Assembly: GCF_002777965.1 (NCBI RefSeq)
Contig: NZ_NGVR01000025.1
Span: forward strand, 58,913-122,912
Direction of reading: 5' to 3'
Length of the DNA stretch: 64,000 nt
From: Proteus columbae
GTDB lineage: Bacteria > Pseudomonadota > Gammaproteobacteria > Enterobacterales > Enterobacteriaceae
Positions 27,782 to 39,025 of the stretch are shown here, piece after piece; within the stretch, counting starts at the first letter, position 1; every line of letters starts with the position of its first letter. Below the pieces are notes generated by a model. The model ran no database searches, was not told the DNA's origin, and was given only the letters and a program-made list of their open reading frames with translations. The translations under genes were made by a program, and so were the position numbers.

Positions 27782-28777
27782 ATGGAAATGTCTGCCTCAT
27801 TTAATTTTCAGGGACTTTCACCTGATAACATTTGGGACGCGTTAGTTAAAATCGGTTTTTATCCTGAGTCAGGGTTAACGGAATTAAATAGCTACGAAAA
27901 TCGTGTTTTTCAATTTATGGATGAACATCGACAACGTTATGTGGTGAAGTTTTATCGTCCTCAACGTTGGTCGTATGAACAAATAAAAGAAGAACATGAA
28001 TTTGTTTTAGCATTAAAGGAGGCTGAGGTATCCGTTGCTGCCCCTTTAATGATTAATGGTGAGACAGTTCATCTTTCTGATAATGGCTTTTATTTTGCAA
28101 TATTCCCCAGCATAGGGGGAAGAGCATATGAAACTGATAATTTATTTCAGCTAGAAGAAGTAGGACGCACATTAGGGCGCATTCATCAAATAGGCAGAAA
28201 AAAGAGTTATGAGTACCGACCGACAGTTTCTATTGCAGAATATCTGATAGCGCCAAAATTAGAATTTGAAAGTAGTGCATTAATTCCTAATAACCTCAAA
28301 CATCAATTTATAGAGGTTATAGATAAACTTATTCATGATGTGCGTCCTAGAATAGAGGACTCTGCGTGGCAAATGTTACGGCTACATGGTGATTGCCATC
28401 CCGGTAATATATTGTGGCGTGATGAAGTTGTAATGGTTGATTTCGATGATTCCCGAATGGGACCTGCGGTACAAGACTTTTGGATGTTATTAAATGGCTC
28501 ACGGCAAGAGCAGGTTATACAGTTAGATACGATCCTTGAGTCTTATTATGAATACCAAGATTTTGATTTACGTGAATTGTCATTAATTGAACCACTAAGA
28601 GCGATGAGAATGGTGCATTATCTCGCATGGGTATTAAAACGCTGGAATGACCCTGCTTTCCCTCGCGCTTTTATTTGGTTTCAAGAGCAAGATTTTTGGT
28701 TTAAACAATTAGCCTTATTCAAGGGACAAGTGGAGCAGTTAAATGAGCCTCCTTTACAACTTAGCCCAATGTATTAA
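27782..28777 (+). CDS. srkA: Stress response serine/threonine kinase SrkA (YihE/RdoA)
   Basis: Aminoglycoside-phosphotransferase-fold protein kinase that in E. coli protects against stress-induced death and belongs to the Cpx-regulated rdoA-dsbA operon. 331 residues. N-lobe LNSYENRVFQF near 39, ATP-lysine in YVVKFYRPQRW near 61, catalytic RLHGDCHPGNILW near 200 and metal-binding VDFDDSRMGP near 219, ending EPPLQLSPMY as in E. coli. AGGA 6 bases before ATG 27782 favours that start over ATG 27788. Followed by dsbA at 20 bp. Confidence 0.94.
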   Translation: MEMSASFNFQGLSPDNIWDALVKIGFYPESGLTELNSYENRVFQFMDEHRQRYVVKFYRPQRWSYEQIKEEHEFVLALKEAEVSVAAPLMINGETVHLSDNGFYFAIFPSIGGRAYETDNLFQLEEVGRTLGRIHQIGRKKSYEYRPTVSIAEYLIAPKLEFESSALIPNNLKHQFIEVIDKLIHDVRPRIEDSAWQMLRLHGDCHPGNILWRDEVVMVDFDDSRMGPAVQDFWMLLNGSRQEQVIQLDTILESYYEYQDFDLRELSLIEPLRAMRMVHYLAWVLKRWNDPAFPRAFIWFQEQDFWFKQLALFKGQVEQLNEPPLQLSPMY

Positions 28778-28797
28778 TTCTTAGGAGACGATGAGAA

Positions 28798-29421
28798 ATG
28801 AAAAAGATTTGGCTGGCGTTAGCAAGTATGGTGTTAGCATTCAGTGTTTCTGCTGCTGATATTTCTGAAGGAAAACAGTATACCAACCTTTCTAAACCTG
28901 TTACATCAGCGCCTGATGTTGTTGAGTTTTTCTCTTTTTATTGCCCACATTGTTATCAATTTTCTGAAGTATATAAAGTTAACAGTACTGTTGAAAAGAA
29001 TGTACCTGAAAATATTAATGTTGTCCGCTACCACGTTGATTTCTTAGGGCCTTTAGGTAAAGACTTAACACGCTCTTGGGCCGTAGCAATGGCATTAGGT
29101 GTTGAAGATCAAGTTTCTCCAGTTTTATTTAAAGGCATTCAAGAAACTCAATCTATTCGTTCTGTTGACGATATCCGTAATGCCTTTATTAAGGCTGGCG
29201 TAAAGGGCGAAGATTATGATGCTGCAATGAATAGCTTTGTGGTGAATTCTTTAGTTAGCCAACAACAAAATGCTGTCGCTGATTTCCAAATCAACGGTGT
29301 TCCAGCCATGATCATTGGTGGTAAATATAAAATGAAAAATGATGGTATCAGCGCAAAATCACCAGAAGAGTATGCAAAAACATATTCTGATATTGTGAAT
29401 CAATTATTACTAAAAAAATAA
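28798..29421 (+). CDS. dsbA: Thiol:disulfide interchange protein DsbA
   Basis: Periplasmic oxidase that introduces disulfide bonds into exported proteins and is recycled by DsbB. 207 residues: signal peptide of about 19 residues ending VSA-AD, active site CPHC at 49-52 in FYCPHC, the helical insert, and the cis-proline loop GVPAM near 167. Shine-Dalgarno TAGGAGACG precedes ATG 28798. Last gene of the yihD-srkA-dsbA unit; a strong terminator follows. Confidence 0.96.
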   Translation: MKKIWLALASMVLAFSVSAADISEGKQYTNLSKPVTSAPDVVEFFSFYCPHCYQFSEVYKVNSTVEKNVPENINVVRYHVDFLGPLGKDLTRSWAVAMALGVEDQVSPVLFKGIQETQSIRSVDDIRNAFIKAGVKGEDYDAAMNSFVVNSLVSQQQNAVADFQINGVPAMIIGGKYKMKNDGISAKSPEEYAKTYSDIVNQLLLKK

Positions 29422-29477
29422 TATAGGCTTAATTTTTCCTATATTGATTAAGTAAAAGTATATAGATCCTTATATGA

Positions 29478-29514
29478 AAAATAGCACTCCAGAAATAGGG
29501 GTGCTATTTTTTTT
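29478..29514 (+). terminator. dsbA terminator
   Basis: Stem around TAGCACTCC/GGGGTGCTA flanked by A/T pairs (29481-29490 with 29498-29507), 7-nt loop, followed by eight Ts. Confidence 0.85.
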
Positions 29515-30058
29515 ACTTTCATATTTTTGTCATAATATAACTATCCACATTAATAAAAAATATTGAGGTTAATTTATAATATCTTAATGAATTCGCTAAG
29601 TGATTGATTTTTTAATTGTGTTAATAAATTCAAAAGAAAGCTAACTTATTAATATAGAGAGGGTTACAAAAGTACTCACAGAGTTATCCACAGGTTATTT
29701 CGATGTTGTCTAAAAAATAAATCCTTAATAAAAAAAGATGACACTAATATGAACGTTAATATTTATAATGAGTAAATAGCGCTACCTTAAATACTTTCTA
29801 AATTACGCAGTAAGTTTACTTTTTAGTCTTTGTTTTTAATTGAAATCAGATTTATGGATATGGCTTTTGATAAAAAAGTACTTTAATTAATATTAAGTTA
29901 TCATTCATACTTATTCTTTCTGTTAAGTTCGGTTAATAATAAATAATTGAGTATTTAAGCTGAATTTCTGCATTTAAGAACAGGTAAAATTCGTCTATTG
30001 GGCTGTGATGTGGCATTCTAGTCATATCAACGAACCTCAGAACAATGATGAACAGATT
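29515..30058. other. polA upstream region
   Basis: About 540 bp without a supported gene; E. coli has yihG here. It contains one consensus DnaA box (29684-29692) and one near match (29541-29549), listed separately, and otherwise AT-rich sequence that should include the polA promoter. Confidence 0.45.
29541..29692 (+). promoter_or_regulatory. DnaA boxes upstream of polA
   Basis: TTATCCACA at 29684-29692 is a perfect match to the high-affinity DnaA box. CTATCCACA at 29541-29549 differs at one position, in the same orientation. Regulation of polA or titration of DnaA by these sites is inference. Confidence 0.5.
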
Positions 30059-32857
30059 ATGGTCCAGATAGCAGAAAACCCCTTTATCCTTGTAGATGGC
30101 TCTTCATACCTTTACCGTGCCTATCATGCCTTTCCACCGCTAACCAATAGCCAAGGTGAGCCAACTGGTGCGATGTATGGTGTGTTGAACATGCTGCGTA
30201 GCCTGATAATACAGTATAAGCCAAGCCATGTTGCGGTTGTGTTTGACGCTAAAGGTAAAACATTCCGTGATGAGTTGTATGAGGAATATAAATCTAATCG
30301 TCCTCCAATGCCGGATGATCTACGTGAACAAATAGCGCCTTTACATGAGATGGTGCAAGCAATGGGTTTACCATTGCTATCTATTTCAGGTGTGGAAGCG
30401 GATGACGTTATTGGAACATTGGCACTAAAAGCGGCAGCTGATGGACGTGATGTCCTAATAAGCACCGGTGATAAAGATATGGCGCAATTAGTGACGCCAA
30501 AGATCACGCTGATTAACACCATGACCAACGTTATTTTAGGCCCTGATGAAGTTAAAGAGAAATATGGCGTTCCTCCTGAACTGATTATTGATTTCCTCGC
30601 ATTAATGGGAGATTCATCAGATAACATCCCTGGTGTGCCGGGAGTGGGTGAAAAAACGGCACTAGGTCTTTTACAAGGGCTTGGTAGTTTAGATGATATC
30701 TATCAACAGCTTGATAATATCGCAACGTTGAGTTTCCGTGGTGCTAAAACGCTTGGCGCTAAAATGGCAGAGCATGAGAAAGTGGCAAAACTCTCTTATA
30801 AGCTGGCAACGATTAAAACGGATGTTGAACTCGATAAAACGTTTGATGATTTAGTGGTTAATGAGCCAAATTTAGATCAATTATTAGAGATGTTTACGCG
30901 TTATGAATTTAAACGCTGGATAAGTGATCTTCAAAATGGTGGCTGGTTAGCACAACGTAGTACACACAAAGTTGCTGTGCCTTATACCTCAGAAGCCGTT
31001 AAACCCAAAGAAGCACCTGCATCCGCTAATTTTCCTGTTATTACACAAGAGAATTATGAAGCTGTCTTAACGCATGAAAGCCTAGCCCGATGGGTTGAGC
31101 TTCTCAAAAAAGCGCCTGCATTTGCATTTGATACAGAAACGGACAGCTTAAATAATATTGATGCTCGTTTAGTGGGGTTGTCATTTGCTATTGAGCCGGG
31201 TAAAGCCGCTTATATTCCACTGCGTCATGAGTATTTAGATGCGCCAGACCAACTTCCTGTTAATGAAGTGCTAGCAGCATTAAAACCCATTTTAGAAGAT
31301 AAAAATATTTTAAAAATTGGGCAAAATTTGAAGTTTGACCGTGGCATTATGGAAAATGAAGGTATCGAATTAAACGGTATTCATTTTGATACGATGTTGG
31401 AATCTTACGTATTAAATAGCGTGAGTAATCGGCATGATATGGATACTTTGGCTGAGAAACATTTAAACCATAAAACCACAACATTTGAAGAGATTGCGGG
31501 TAAAGGTAAAGGGCAACTGACTTTTAACCAAATTGAAGTTGAGCAAGCGACGTTATATGCTGCTGAAGATGCCGATATCACTTTATTACTCCATCAAGCG
31601 TTATACCCTCAAATAGAAGCCATTGAGCCTCTTAAGCATGTTTACCGCGATATCGAAATGCCATTAGTTCCTGTGCTTTCTCGAATGGAGCGCAAAGGGG
31701 TATTAATTGATGCTCAAGTGTTAGCTGTTCAATCTCAAGAAATTACACAACGTTTAGCTGAAATTGAAAAAGAGACGTTTGCGTTAGCTGGACAAGAATT
31801 TAATCTCTCTTCACCTAAACAGTTACAAGAAATTTTATTTGATAAATTGCAATTGCCAGTTATCAAGAAAACCCCGAAAGGGGCGCCATCTACCAATGAA
31901 GAAGTATTGGAAGAATTAGCGCATAGCCATGAATTACCTCGCTTAATTTTAGAGCATCGTGGCCTTGCGAAACTAAAATCTACTTATACTGATAAACTGC
32001 CATTGATGGTAAATAGCAAGACGAAGCGTGTACATACTTCATATCATCAAGCGGTGACGGCAACGGGGCGTTTATCTTCTCGTGATCCGAATCTTCAAAA
32101 TATCCCAGTAAGAAATGAAGAAGGGCGTCGAATTCGCCAAGCATTTATTGCGCGTGAAGGTTTTAAAATTGTTGCTGCCGACTATTCACAAATTGAATTA
32201 CGGATCATGGCACATTTATCACAAGATAAAGGTTTGTTAGATGCCTTTGCTCAAGGTAAAGATATTCACCGTGCAACTGCATCTGAAGTGTTTGGTATAC
32301 CTTTAGAAGAAGTAACCTCTGAGCAACGTCGTAGTGCGAAAGCGATCAACTTTGGTCTTATTTATGGCATGAGCGCATTTGGCTTATCACAACAGATTGG
32401 TGTTGAGAGAAGAGAAGCTCAGCGTTATATGGATCTCTATTTTGAACGTTATCCGGGTGTCTTGGACTATATGGAGCGCACTCGTAAACAAGCTTCTGAA
32501 CAAGGCTACGTTGAAACGTTAGACGGTCGCCGCCTCTATTTGCCAGAAATTAATTCAAAGAATGCAATTCGTCGTAAAGCTTCAGAGCGTGAGGCGATTA
32601 ATGCTCCAATGCAGGGTACAGCTGCGGATATTATCAAAAAAGCAATGATTGCTGTGGATAATTGGATTTGCAATGAATGTCCTACTGATGTGCATATGAT
32701 TATGCAAGTACACGATGAATTAGTGTTTGAAGTACGGGAGTCTTACCTAGAGAACGCAAATATCATGATCCATAAATTGATGGAAAGCAGTATGGAATTA
32801 GCGATCCCGTTGAAAGTTGAAGTGGGTGTTGGTAATAACTGGGATGAAGCACACTAG
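30059..32857 (+). CDS. polA: DNA polymerase I
   Basis: Repair and lagging-strand polymerase. 932 residues from ATG 30059, which gives the E. coli-like start [23 protein letters not shown]; the frame is open upstream to GTG 30005 but that extension is unlike the family. 5' nuclease domain 1-320 ([39 protein letters not shown]), 3'-5' exonuclease domain about 325-520 with FDTETDSL (catalytic Asp/Glu present, so proofreading is intact), and palm-fingers-thumb to the end: motif [12 protein letters not shown], motif [15 protein letters not shown], motif [11 protein letters not shown]. Downstream neighbours differ from E. coli because two genes lie before spf. Confidence 0.96.
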   Translation: MVQIAENPFILVDGSSYLYRAYHAFPPLTNSQGEPTGAMYGVLNMLRSLIIQYKPSHVAVVFDAKGKTFRDELYEEYKSNRPPMPDDLREQIAPLHEMVQAMGLPLLSISGVEADDVIGTLALKAAADGRDVLISTGDKDMAQLVTPKITLINTMTNVILGPDEVKEKYGVPPELIIDFLALMGDSSDNIPGVPGVGEKTALGLLQGLGSLDDIYQQLDNIATLSFRGAKTLGAKMAEHEKVAKLSYKLATIKTDVELDKTFDDLVVNEPNLDQLLEMFTRYEFKRWISDLQNGGWLAQRSTHKVAVPYTSEAVKPKEAPASANFPVITQENYEAVLTHESLARWVELLKKAPAFAFDTETDSLNNIDARLVGLSFAIEPGKAAYIPLRHEYLDAPDQLPVNEVLAALKPILEDKNILKIGQNLKFDRGIMENEGIELNGIHFDTMLESYVLNSVSNRHDMDTLAEKHLNHKTTTFEEIAGKGKGQLTFNQIEVEQATLYAAEDADITLLLHQALYPQIEAIEPLKHVYRDIEMPLVPVLSRMERKGVLIDAQVLAVQSQEITQRLAEIEKETFALAGQEFNLSSPKQLQEILFDKLQLPVIKKTPKGAPSTNEEVLEELAHSHELPRLILEHRGLAKLKSTYTDKLPLMVNSKTKRVHTSYHQAVTATGRLSSRDPNLQNIPVRNEEGRRIRQAFIAREGFKIVAADYSQIELRIMAHLSQDKGLLDAFAQGKDIHRATASEVFGIPLEEVTSEQRRSAKAINFGLIYGMSAFGLSQQIGVERREAQRYMDLYFERYPGVLDYMERTRKQASEQGYVETLDGRRLYLPEINSKNAIRRKASEREAINAPMQGTAADIIKKAMIAVDNWICNECPTDVHMIMQVHDELVFEVRESYLENANIMIHKLMESSMELAIPLKVEVGVGNNWDEAH

Positions 32858-32882
32858 TTTTTAAATACCATTCTTAACTAGA

Positions 32883-32908
32883 AAAGGGCGCAGGATTGCG
32901 CTCTTTTT
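32883..32908 (+). terminator. polA terminator
   Basis: Ten-bp stem AAAGGGCGCA/TGCGCTCTTT with one G-T pair (32883-32892 with 32897-32906), then T-rich sequence. Confidence 0.8.
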
Positions 32909-32910
32909 GT

Positions 32911-33369
32911 TTATGCTTTGGTATTTGGCGCAAGCTCTGACTCTTCAAATTCAAGAAAGTCTTCATGCAAACCTTGGATTAATCTATCCGTTGTTGCGCC
33001 TTTTTCATCGAGTTCCATCAAAGACCAACCTACCTTGTCATTTACGCCATAAAGATAGTTTTGATCAAGCATATCAATCATCCTGCCAATCATTGATTTA
33101 CCATAGAAATGCAACAACCCTTTAAGTTCTTGATTATCAAATTGGGAAGCAAGTTTTTGATATATTTCGGTTGCTTCATCAGAGTAAATATCCATTTCAC
33201 TAATATTTTCCTCAACATCACGATAGATATCGGTGAGTCCTTTTAGCACAAGGAATCGTGTGAGCTGCGGAATGTCTTCTTGTAATTCACTATTTACCCA
33301 TGATTTTGGGTTTGTTGCACCGGCTGCTTTGAGTTGTTCATATAAATCCTTAAATCGACTATTTTCCAT
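32911..33369 (-). CDS. Hypothetical acidic protein
   Basis: 152 residues; I do not recognise the family. The protein is acidic, rich in Glu/Asp and aromatic residues, without signal peptide or membrane segment, and looks mostly helical (RFKDLYEQLKAAGATNPKSW; LEFEESELAPNTKA at the end). A good Shine-Dalgarno (TTGAGG) lies 6 bases before ATG 33369, and codon use is like that of the neighbours, so it is likely real. It lies between polA and the peptide deformylase gene, a place where E. coli has no gene. Small acidic proteins of this look are sometimes immunity or antitoxin proteins, but no partner toxin is adjacent. Confidence 0.7.
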   Translation of the reverse strand: MENSRFKDLYEQLKAAGATNPKSWVNSELQEDIPQLTRFLVLKGLTDIYRDVEENISEMDIYSDEATEIYQKLASQFDNQELKGLLHFYGKSMIGRMIDMLDQNYLYGVNDKVGWSLMELDEKGATTDRLIQGLHEDFLEFEESELAPNTKA

Positions 33370-33469
33370 TTTTGCCTCAATTGATGTGCTGATGAGTTTT
33401 AAATCTATTGTATAAGGAATGGAGAGAAAAACAGTGGGATTTTATCTGCATTAGGGCAGAAAAAAGAAA

Positions 33470-33498
33470 AGCTCGGTTAATTACCGAGCTTTTTTATG
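33470..33498 (-). terminator. Terminator after the deformylase gene
   Basis: Stem AGCTCGGT/ACCGAGCT (33470-33477 with 33483-33490) with flanking A/T pairs; on the minus strand it is followed by TTTTCTTTTTT. Confidence 0.8.
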
Positions 33499-33538
33499 TC
33501 AAAACTTATCAAAATGTGAAAAAAAGATAAGTGAATAA

Positions 33539-34057
33539 TTAAGCAACTTGTGAGTCTATTAGTTTGCTCAATTTCTTCTGTTTCTTCTCAATACGTTGGC
33601 GTTTTAACGGAGATAAATGGTCAATAAAGAGTTTGCCATCAAGGTGGTCTAACTCATGCTGAATGCAGCCTGCAAACAAATCAGAGGCTTCAAGTTCAAT
33701 TTCATCACCATTTCTATCCAGTGCCTTAACCTTTAAGAAGCGGTAACGCTCTGTTGGGGCAAAAGAATCTGGAATAGATAAACACCCATCCATCATATCC
33801 ATCACTTCATCTTCAGTGCTTATAATTTCAGGATTGATAAGTGCAATCGGTTGATCTCGGTTTTCAGAAACATCAATTACAACAATGCGTTTAGATACAT
33901 TAACCTGAGGTGCTGCTAAGCCAATACCTCGTTCTGCATACATGGTTTCAATCATGTCATCGATTAATGTGCGTATTTCGTCATCTACTTTTTCCACTGA
34001 TACTGCGACTCTGCGCAGACGCTCATCTGGAAAACGCAGGAGCGTTAATACAGCCAT
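33539..34057 (-). CDS. Peptide deformylase (probable second, divergent copy)
   Basis: Fe/Zn hydrolase that removes the formyl group from nascent N-termini. 172 residues. Motif 1 GIGLAAPQV near 45-53, motif 2 DGCLS near 92 (the usual EGCLS has Glu; here Asp), and motif 3 QHELDH near 134-139 with the two metal His and catalytic Glu; the metal Cys is present. C-terminal [18 protein letters not shown] resembles the E. coli enzyme. Enterobacterial def normally lies with fmt; this copy is between polA and spf with no fmt nearby, so it is probably a paralogue. ATG 34057; monocistronic with its own terminator. Confidence 0.88.
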   Translation of the reverse strand: MAVLTLLRFPDERLRRVAVSVEKVDDEIRTLIDDMIETMYAERGIGLAAPQVNVSKRIVVIDVSENRDQPIALINPEIISTEDEVMDMMDGCLSIPDSFAPTERYRFLKVKALDRNGDEIELEASDLFAGCIQHELDHLDGKLFIDHLSPLKRQRIEKKQKKLSKLIDSQVA

Positions 34058-34325
34058 GGATACCTCATTTTATCGCTAATTACATATTTACTACGGTCTC
34101 GCAATAAGCGTATCACAAAATCATTAAGGATAAACCGCACCTTTTGTGTGATTTGTTCTATTTTTAATCATATTCACGTAAGTGATTAAAGTCTCATAAT
34201 TATGTAATTAAACTACATTTATTTATGTTTTGAATACATAAATACACAGCTGAATCGTGCCAACCTATGAAAAAAAATTACAAAAGGGCTTTTATTAACC
34301 AATAAAATAGAGTACATTATCTCTT

Positions 34326-34437
34326 GTAGGGTACAGAGGTAAGATGTTCTATCTTTCAGACCTTTTACTTCACGTAATCGGATTTAGCTGAATATTAGCT
34401 GCCCCAGTCGACTTTATTTCGACTGGGGCATTTTTTT
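34326..34437 (+). ncRNA. spf: Spot 42 small RNA
   Basis: Begins GTAGGGTACAGAGGTAAGAT and follows E. coli Spot 42 nearly base for base through TTCACGTAATCGGATTT. The central hairpin AGCT-GAATATT-AGCT replaces GGCU..AGCC of E. coli with paired changes, and the terminator stem GCCCCAGTCGA/TCGACTGGGGC (34401-34429) also covaries and ends in seven Ts. Spot 42 is a Hfq-binding regulator of catabolic genes repressed by CRP-cAMP. Position downstream of polA and upstream of engB is as in E. coli, apart from the two inserted genes. A -10 TACATT is at 34313-34318. Confidence 0.96.
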
Positions 34438-34542
34438 ATCTAAAATTCACTGAAGTGGTTTGTGCGAGAAGTGAAAGGGAAAAGTGATTTCCCCTTTATC
34501 AATAGAAGATCAGAACGCTATCGTTGAGAAACAAGAAGATAA

Positions 34543-35175
34543 TTAAGCGTTGTTATCATTTGTAGGTTGTTCTTCTGAACCTGAAAACCATTCATTAAGT
34601 GTGTTACGTAGCTTATCAATGCCAATTTTTTTCAATGATGAAAAGTATTCTACGCGGATATCGCCTACTTTATTTGCCAGCTCTTCACGTACGCTCATTA
34701 ACTGCTTTTTACGCGCACCTGATGCGAGTTTATCTGCTTTAGTTAGTAAAACGAGAGTTGGAAGCTCAGAGCCCACAGCCCAGTCAATCATTTGCATATC
34801 GAGATCTTTTAATGGATGACGAATATCCATTAAAATAACCACACCTTTTAAGCACTCTCTTTTTTGTAGGTATTCACCTAAAGAGCGTTGCCATTTACGC
34901 TTCATCTCTTCGGGAACTTGGGCATAGCCGTAGCCTGGTAAATCGACTAAGCGTAATCCTTCTTCAATTTGAAAAAGGTTGATTAATTGCGTACGACCTG
35001 GGGTTTTACTGGTTCTGGCTAATCCATTTTGTTGGGTTAACGCATTTAAAGCACTGGATTTACCTGCATTAGAGCGACCCGCAAAGGCAATTTCAATTCC
35101 TGTATCTGGTGGTAAATGACGGATATCAGGCGCACTGATGATGAAATGTGCTTTTTGGTAATTAAATTGGGCCAT
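34543..35175 (-). CDS. engB: Ribosome biogenesis GTPase EngB (YihA/YsxC)
   Basis: Essential TrmE-Era-EngA-EngB-Septin GTPase needed for large-subunit assembly and linked to cell division. 210 residues from ATG 35175, which yields the family start [22 protein letters not shown]; the frame is open a further 35 codons upstream, but that extension has no similarity. G1 [11 protein letters not shown] near 34, G2 region [10 protein letters not shown]3 DLPGYGYA near 80, G4 TKADK near 146, G5 SSLKK near 178. GAGAGG lies about 12 bases before the start. The Asn/Asp-rich tail is variable in the family. Confidence 0.94.
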   Translation of the reverse strand: MAQFNYQKAHFIISAPDIRHLPPDTGIEIAFAGRSNAGKSSALNALTQQNGLARTSKTPGRTQLINLFQIEEGLRLVDLPGYGYAQVPEEMKRKWQRSLGEYLQKRECLKGVVILMDIRHPLKDLDMQMIDWAVGSELPTLVLLTKADKLASGARKKQLMSVREELANKVGDIRVEYFSSLKKIGIDKLRNTLNEWFSGSEEQPTNDNNA

Positions 35176-35445
35176 TATGGTATAAACCTCTCTGAAATAA
35201 TGCGGCTTTTCATGCATACTCATTTCAATTTTGCATGAAAATGAATATCTAAAATATTTATTTGCTCTATTCTGGCGCAATTTAATGACTTATAACAGTG
35301 CTTAAAAATTAAAATTTACCCTGTTATAACGTAATTAGACTTATTGAGCGTAAATAAAGGTAAATGATTGGCACTATTTACCTCAGCGAATTAGAATCGC
35401 TGCATATTAAGTAAGTTGTAGACTATTAAAGTAAAGGATCCCTGC

Positions 35446-36015
35446 ATGTTAAAACGTTTTCTTGTCACCTTCGTTACCGCTTGCACTTTAACAACAGCGA
35501 CTTTTGCAATGGCAACGGGAGAAACCTTCGTTAAATTAGTCACCTCTGAAGGCAATATTGAAATATCACTGGATAATAAAAAAGCCCCTATTACAACGAA
35601 AAATTTTATTCAGTATGTCGAAGATGGGTACTATAACGGCACCACTTTTCATCGTGTTATTCCTGGCTTTATGGTTCAAGGCGGTGGTTTTACTGCTGAT
35701 TTACAGCAAAAACAAACTAGAGCGCCAATTAAAAATGAAGCCGACAATGGATTACGCAATGTAAAAGGTTCTATTGCCATGGCGCGCACGTCAGATAAAG
35801 ACAGCGCAACCAGCCAATTCTTTATTAATGTGGCTGACAATGCATTTTTAGATCACGGTCAACGTGATTTTGGCTATGCCGTATTTGGTAAAGTTGTGAA
35901 AGGAATGGATGTCGTTGATAAAATTTCACAAACTCCAACTCGTAATATTGGACCTTACCAAAATGTGCCAGTAAAAACGGTCACTATTTTATCTGCGGAA
36001 GTGGTAAAACAATAA
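35446..36015 (+). CDS. ppiA: Periplasmic peptidyl-prolyl cis-trans isomerase A (cyclophilin)
   Basis: Cyclophilin-type rotamase that helps fold exported proteins. 189 residues: signal peptide of about 24-25 residues ending FAMA, then the cyclophilin domain with [15 protein letters not shown] near 67-81 (catalytic Arg and Phe), SQFFINV near 122 and [13 protein letters not shown] near 147. Shine-Dalgarno AAAGGATC precedes ATG 35446. In E. coli ppiA is followed by yhfG-fic-pabA; here pabA follows directly, so yhfG and fic are missing. Confidence 0.94.
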   Translation: MLKRFLVTFVTACTLTTATFAMATGETFVKLVTSEGNIEISLDNKKAPITTKNFIQYVEDGYYNGTTFHRVIPGFMVQGGGFTADLQQKQTRAPIKNEADNGLRNVKGSIAMARTSDKDSATSQFFINVADNAFLDHGQRDFGYAVFGKVVKGMDVVDKISQTPTRNIGPYQNVPVKTVTILSAEVVKQ

Positions 36016-36388
36016 ACGCATTATTAGGATAGGATATTTACTTATTCTAATAAGATAAAATGCATATAAACCGGAATGAATGTTTTCATTCCGGGATTTT
36101 TGGTACGAAAAAATATTTTTTATCCTTCCTTTTTTCGTGTGATCTCCTGCAATAAGTATTCACTACGCTATTAATCACTCTATTCATCATCAATTACCGT
36201 CATTCTTGTTATTGCGCAATAAATCAGCAGGTTTTCTTGCTTACTATTCATATTTTACACCTGTGCTATGATAATCGGCTTTGTTGTACCCAAGTCGGTT
36301 AAACAACGAGCTATTTTGGCAAATCTACACTCGCTTTAAAATAGTAATAAAATAGATAATGATAAGAAAATCAGTCGGATAGGCTAAT
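36016..36388. other. ppiA-pabA spacer
   Basis: 373 bp with a terminator for ppiA at the start and no open frame. E. coli has yhfG and fic here; no trace of either was recognised. The remaining 280 bp should contain the pabA promoter. Confidence 0.45.
36071..36101 (+). terminator. ppiA terminator
   Basis: Perfect 10-bp stem CCGGAATGAA/TTCATTCCGG (36071-36080 with 36085-36094), 4-nt loop, followed by GATTTTT. Confidence 0.82.
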
Positions 36389-36964
36389 ATGCTGTTACTT
36401 ATTGATAATTACGACTCGTTTACCTACAACCTCTATCAGTATTTCTGTGAATTGGGTGCTGAGGTTGTTGTTAAGCGTAACGATGAGATCGGACTTAAAG
36501 AGATAGAAAAGATGATGCCAGCACATCTTGTTATCTCGCCAGGACCTTGCACTCCTGATGAAGCCGGGATCTCTCTTGAGGCTATACAGCGGTTTGCCGG
36601 TGAAATTCCTATTCTTGGCGTTTGTCTTGGACATCAAGCGATAGGACAAGCTTTTGGTGCATCAGTTATCAGAGCACGAGAAGTGATGCATGGTAAAAAT
36701 TCATTAATACATCATAATCAACAAGGTGTTTTTAAGGGGCTTAATCGGCCTTTAAATGTGACGCGTTACCACTCTTTAGTGATTGATGCGACGACATTAC
36801 CCGTACCTTTTGAAGTGACGGCATGGAGCCAACATGATGGAAATGTTGATGAAATTATGGGAATTCGCCATCGTACTCTGCCAATTGAAGGGGTTCAGTT
36901 TCACCCAGAAAGTATTTTAAGTGAACAAGGACATGAGCTATTAAATAATTTCCTTAAATATTAA
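36389..36964 (+). CDS. pabA: Aminodeoxychorismate synthase component II
   Basis: Glutamine amidotransferase subunit that supplies ammonia to PabB in p-aminobenzoate and folate synthesis. 191 residues. Class I glutaminase triad: Cys in [11 protein letters not shown] near 79, His and Glu in VQFHPES near 170. N-terminus [19 protein letters not shown] and oxyanion segment [11 protein letters not shown] are typical. The gene lies before argD, as in E. coli. It could in principle serve as TrpG, but no trp genes are near and the PabA resemblance is strong. Confidence 0.94.
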   Translation: MLLLIDNYDSFTYNLYQYFCELGAEVVVKRNDEIGLKEIEKMMPAHLVISPGPCTPDEAGISLEAIQRFAGEIPILGVCLGHQAIGQAFGASVIRAREVMHGKNSLIHHNQQGVFKGLNRPLNVTRYHSLVIDATTLPVPFEVTAWSQHDGNVDEIMGIRHRTLPIEGVQFHPESILSEQGHELLNNFLKY

Positions 36965-37046
36965 ATGGATAGCATCTAAATAGCGAAATAACGCCTTTTT
37001 ATACAAAACCACATTTGATTTTTTATTCATATTTAGTGATTATATT

Positions 37047-37063
37047 TTCATATTGAATATGAA
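37047..37063. promoter_or_regulatory. 17-bp palindrome before argD
   Basis: TTCATATTGAATATGAA is a perfect 8-1-8 inverted repeat, centred 27 bp before the argD start. It contains TGAAT-type half sites like those of ArgR boxes, but the spacing does not match the ArgR consensus well. ArgR or another regulator is possible. Confidence 0.4.
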
Positions 37064-37066
37064 TAA

Positions 37067-38302
<1,236 letters not shown>

Positions 38303-38306
38303 CTAA

Positions 38307-38372
38307 AAACCCCATCAACGAGGATGGGGTTTACACACAAAATGTATATCAATAGCCCTTTTATGGGCTATT
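38307..38372. terminator. Two hairpins between argD and crp
   Basis: AAACCCCATC/GATGGGGTTT (38307-38316 with 38323-38332) suits argD; AATAGCCC/GGGCTATT (38351-38358 with 38365-38372) lies nearer crp and suits the minus strand. Both stems are perfect. Confidence 0.75.
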
Positions 38373-38392
38373 GTTTATTCGAGCGGGGAAAC

Positions 38393-39025
38393 TTAGCGAG
38401 TTCCGTAAACGACGATAGTTTTACCGTGTGCGGAGATCAAGTTTTGATCTTCCAGCATTTTCAGAATACGGCCTACAGTTTCGCGTGAACAACCAACGAT
38501 TTGACCAATTTCCTGACGTGTAATTTTAATTTGCATGCCATCAGGATGCGTCATTGCATCGGGTTGTTTTGCTAAGTTTAATAAGGTTTGTGCAATACGA
38601 CCTGTTACATCAAGGAAAGCAAGGTTACCTACTTTTTCTGATGTCGTTTGTAATCTGTTCGCCATTTGAGCAGAAAGGCGCATCAGAATATCAGGGTTAA
38701 CCTGAATTAATTGGCGGAATTTTTTATAGGAAATTTCTGCTACTTCACAGGCTGTTTTTGCTCTAACCCATGCACTACGTTCTTGATCTTCTTCAAATAA
38801 TCCAAGTTCACCGATGAAATCCCCCTGATTTAGGTAGGAGAGGATCATTTCTTTTCCTTCTTCATCTTTAATAAGAACAGCCACGGAACCTTTAACAATA
38901 TAATAAAGTGTTTCCGCTTTCTCACCTTGGTGGATCAGCGTGCTCTTGGATGGATATTTGTGAATATGGCAGTGTGACAAAAACCATTCAAGAGTCGGGT
39001 CTGTTTGCGGCTTGCCGAGAACCAT
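38393..39025 (-). CDS. crp: cAMP receptor protein
   Basis: Global cAMP-responsive transcription factor. 210 residues, the same length as E. coli CRP. The cyclic-nucleotide-binding domain ([20 protein letters not shown] near 70-88, with the phosphate-binding Glu and Arg) is followed by the long dimerisation helix ([13 protein letters not shown]) and the HTH ([21 protein letters not shown] near 169-188), whose recognition helix residues Arg, Glu and Arg are unchanged, so target sites should match the E. coli consensus. Neighbour yhfA is divergent, as in E. coli. Spot 42 in this window is a known member of its regulon. Confidence 0.97.
   Translation of the reverse strand: MVLGKPQTDPTLEWFLSHCHIHKYPSKSTLIHQGEKAETLYYIVKGSVAVLIKDEEGKEMILSYLNQGDFIGELGLFEEDQERSAWVRAKTACEVAEISYKKFRQLIQVNPDILMRLSAQMANRLQTTSEKVGNLAFLDVTGRIAQTLLNLAKQPDAMTHPDGMQIKITRQEIGQIVGCSRETVGRILKMLEDQNLISAHGKTIVVYGTR

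Noticed and set aside
30005..30058. In-frame upstream extension of polA to GTG 30005 / ATG 30008
   Set aside because: The extra 18 residues do not resemble any PolA and no Shine-Dalgarno precedes them; ATG 30059 gives the conserved start.
35176..35280. 35-codon N-terminal extension of engB
   Set aside because: No similarity to EngB; the family N-terminus begins at ATG 35175.
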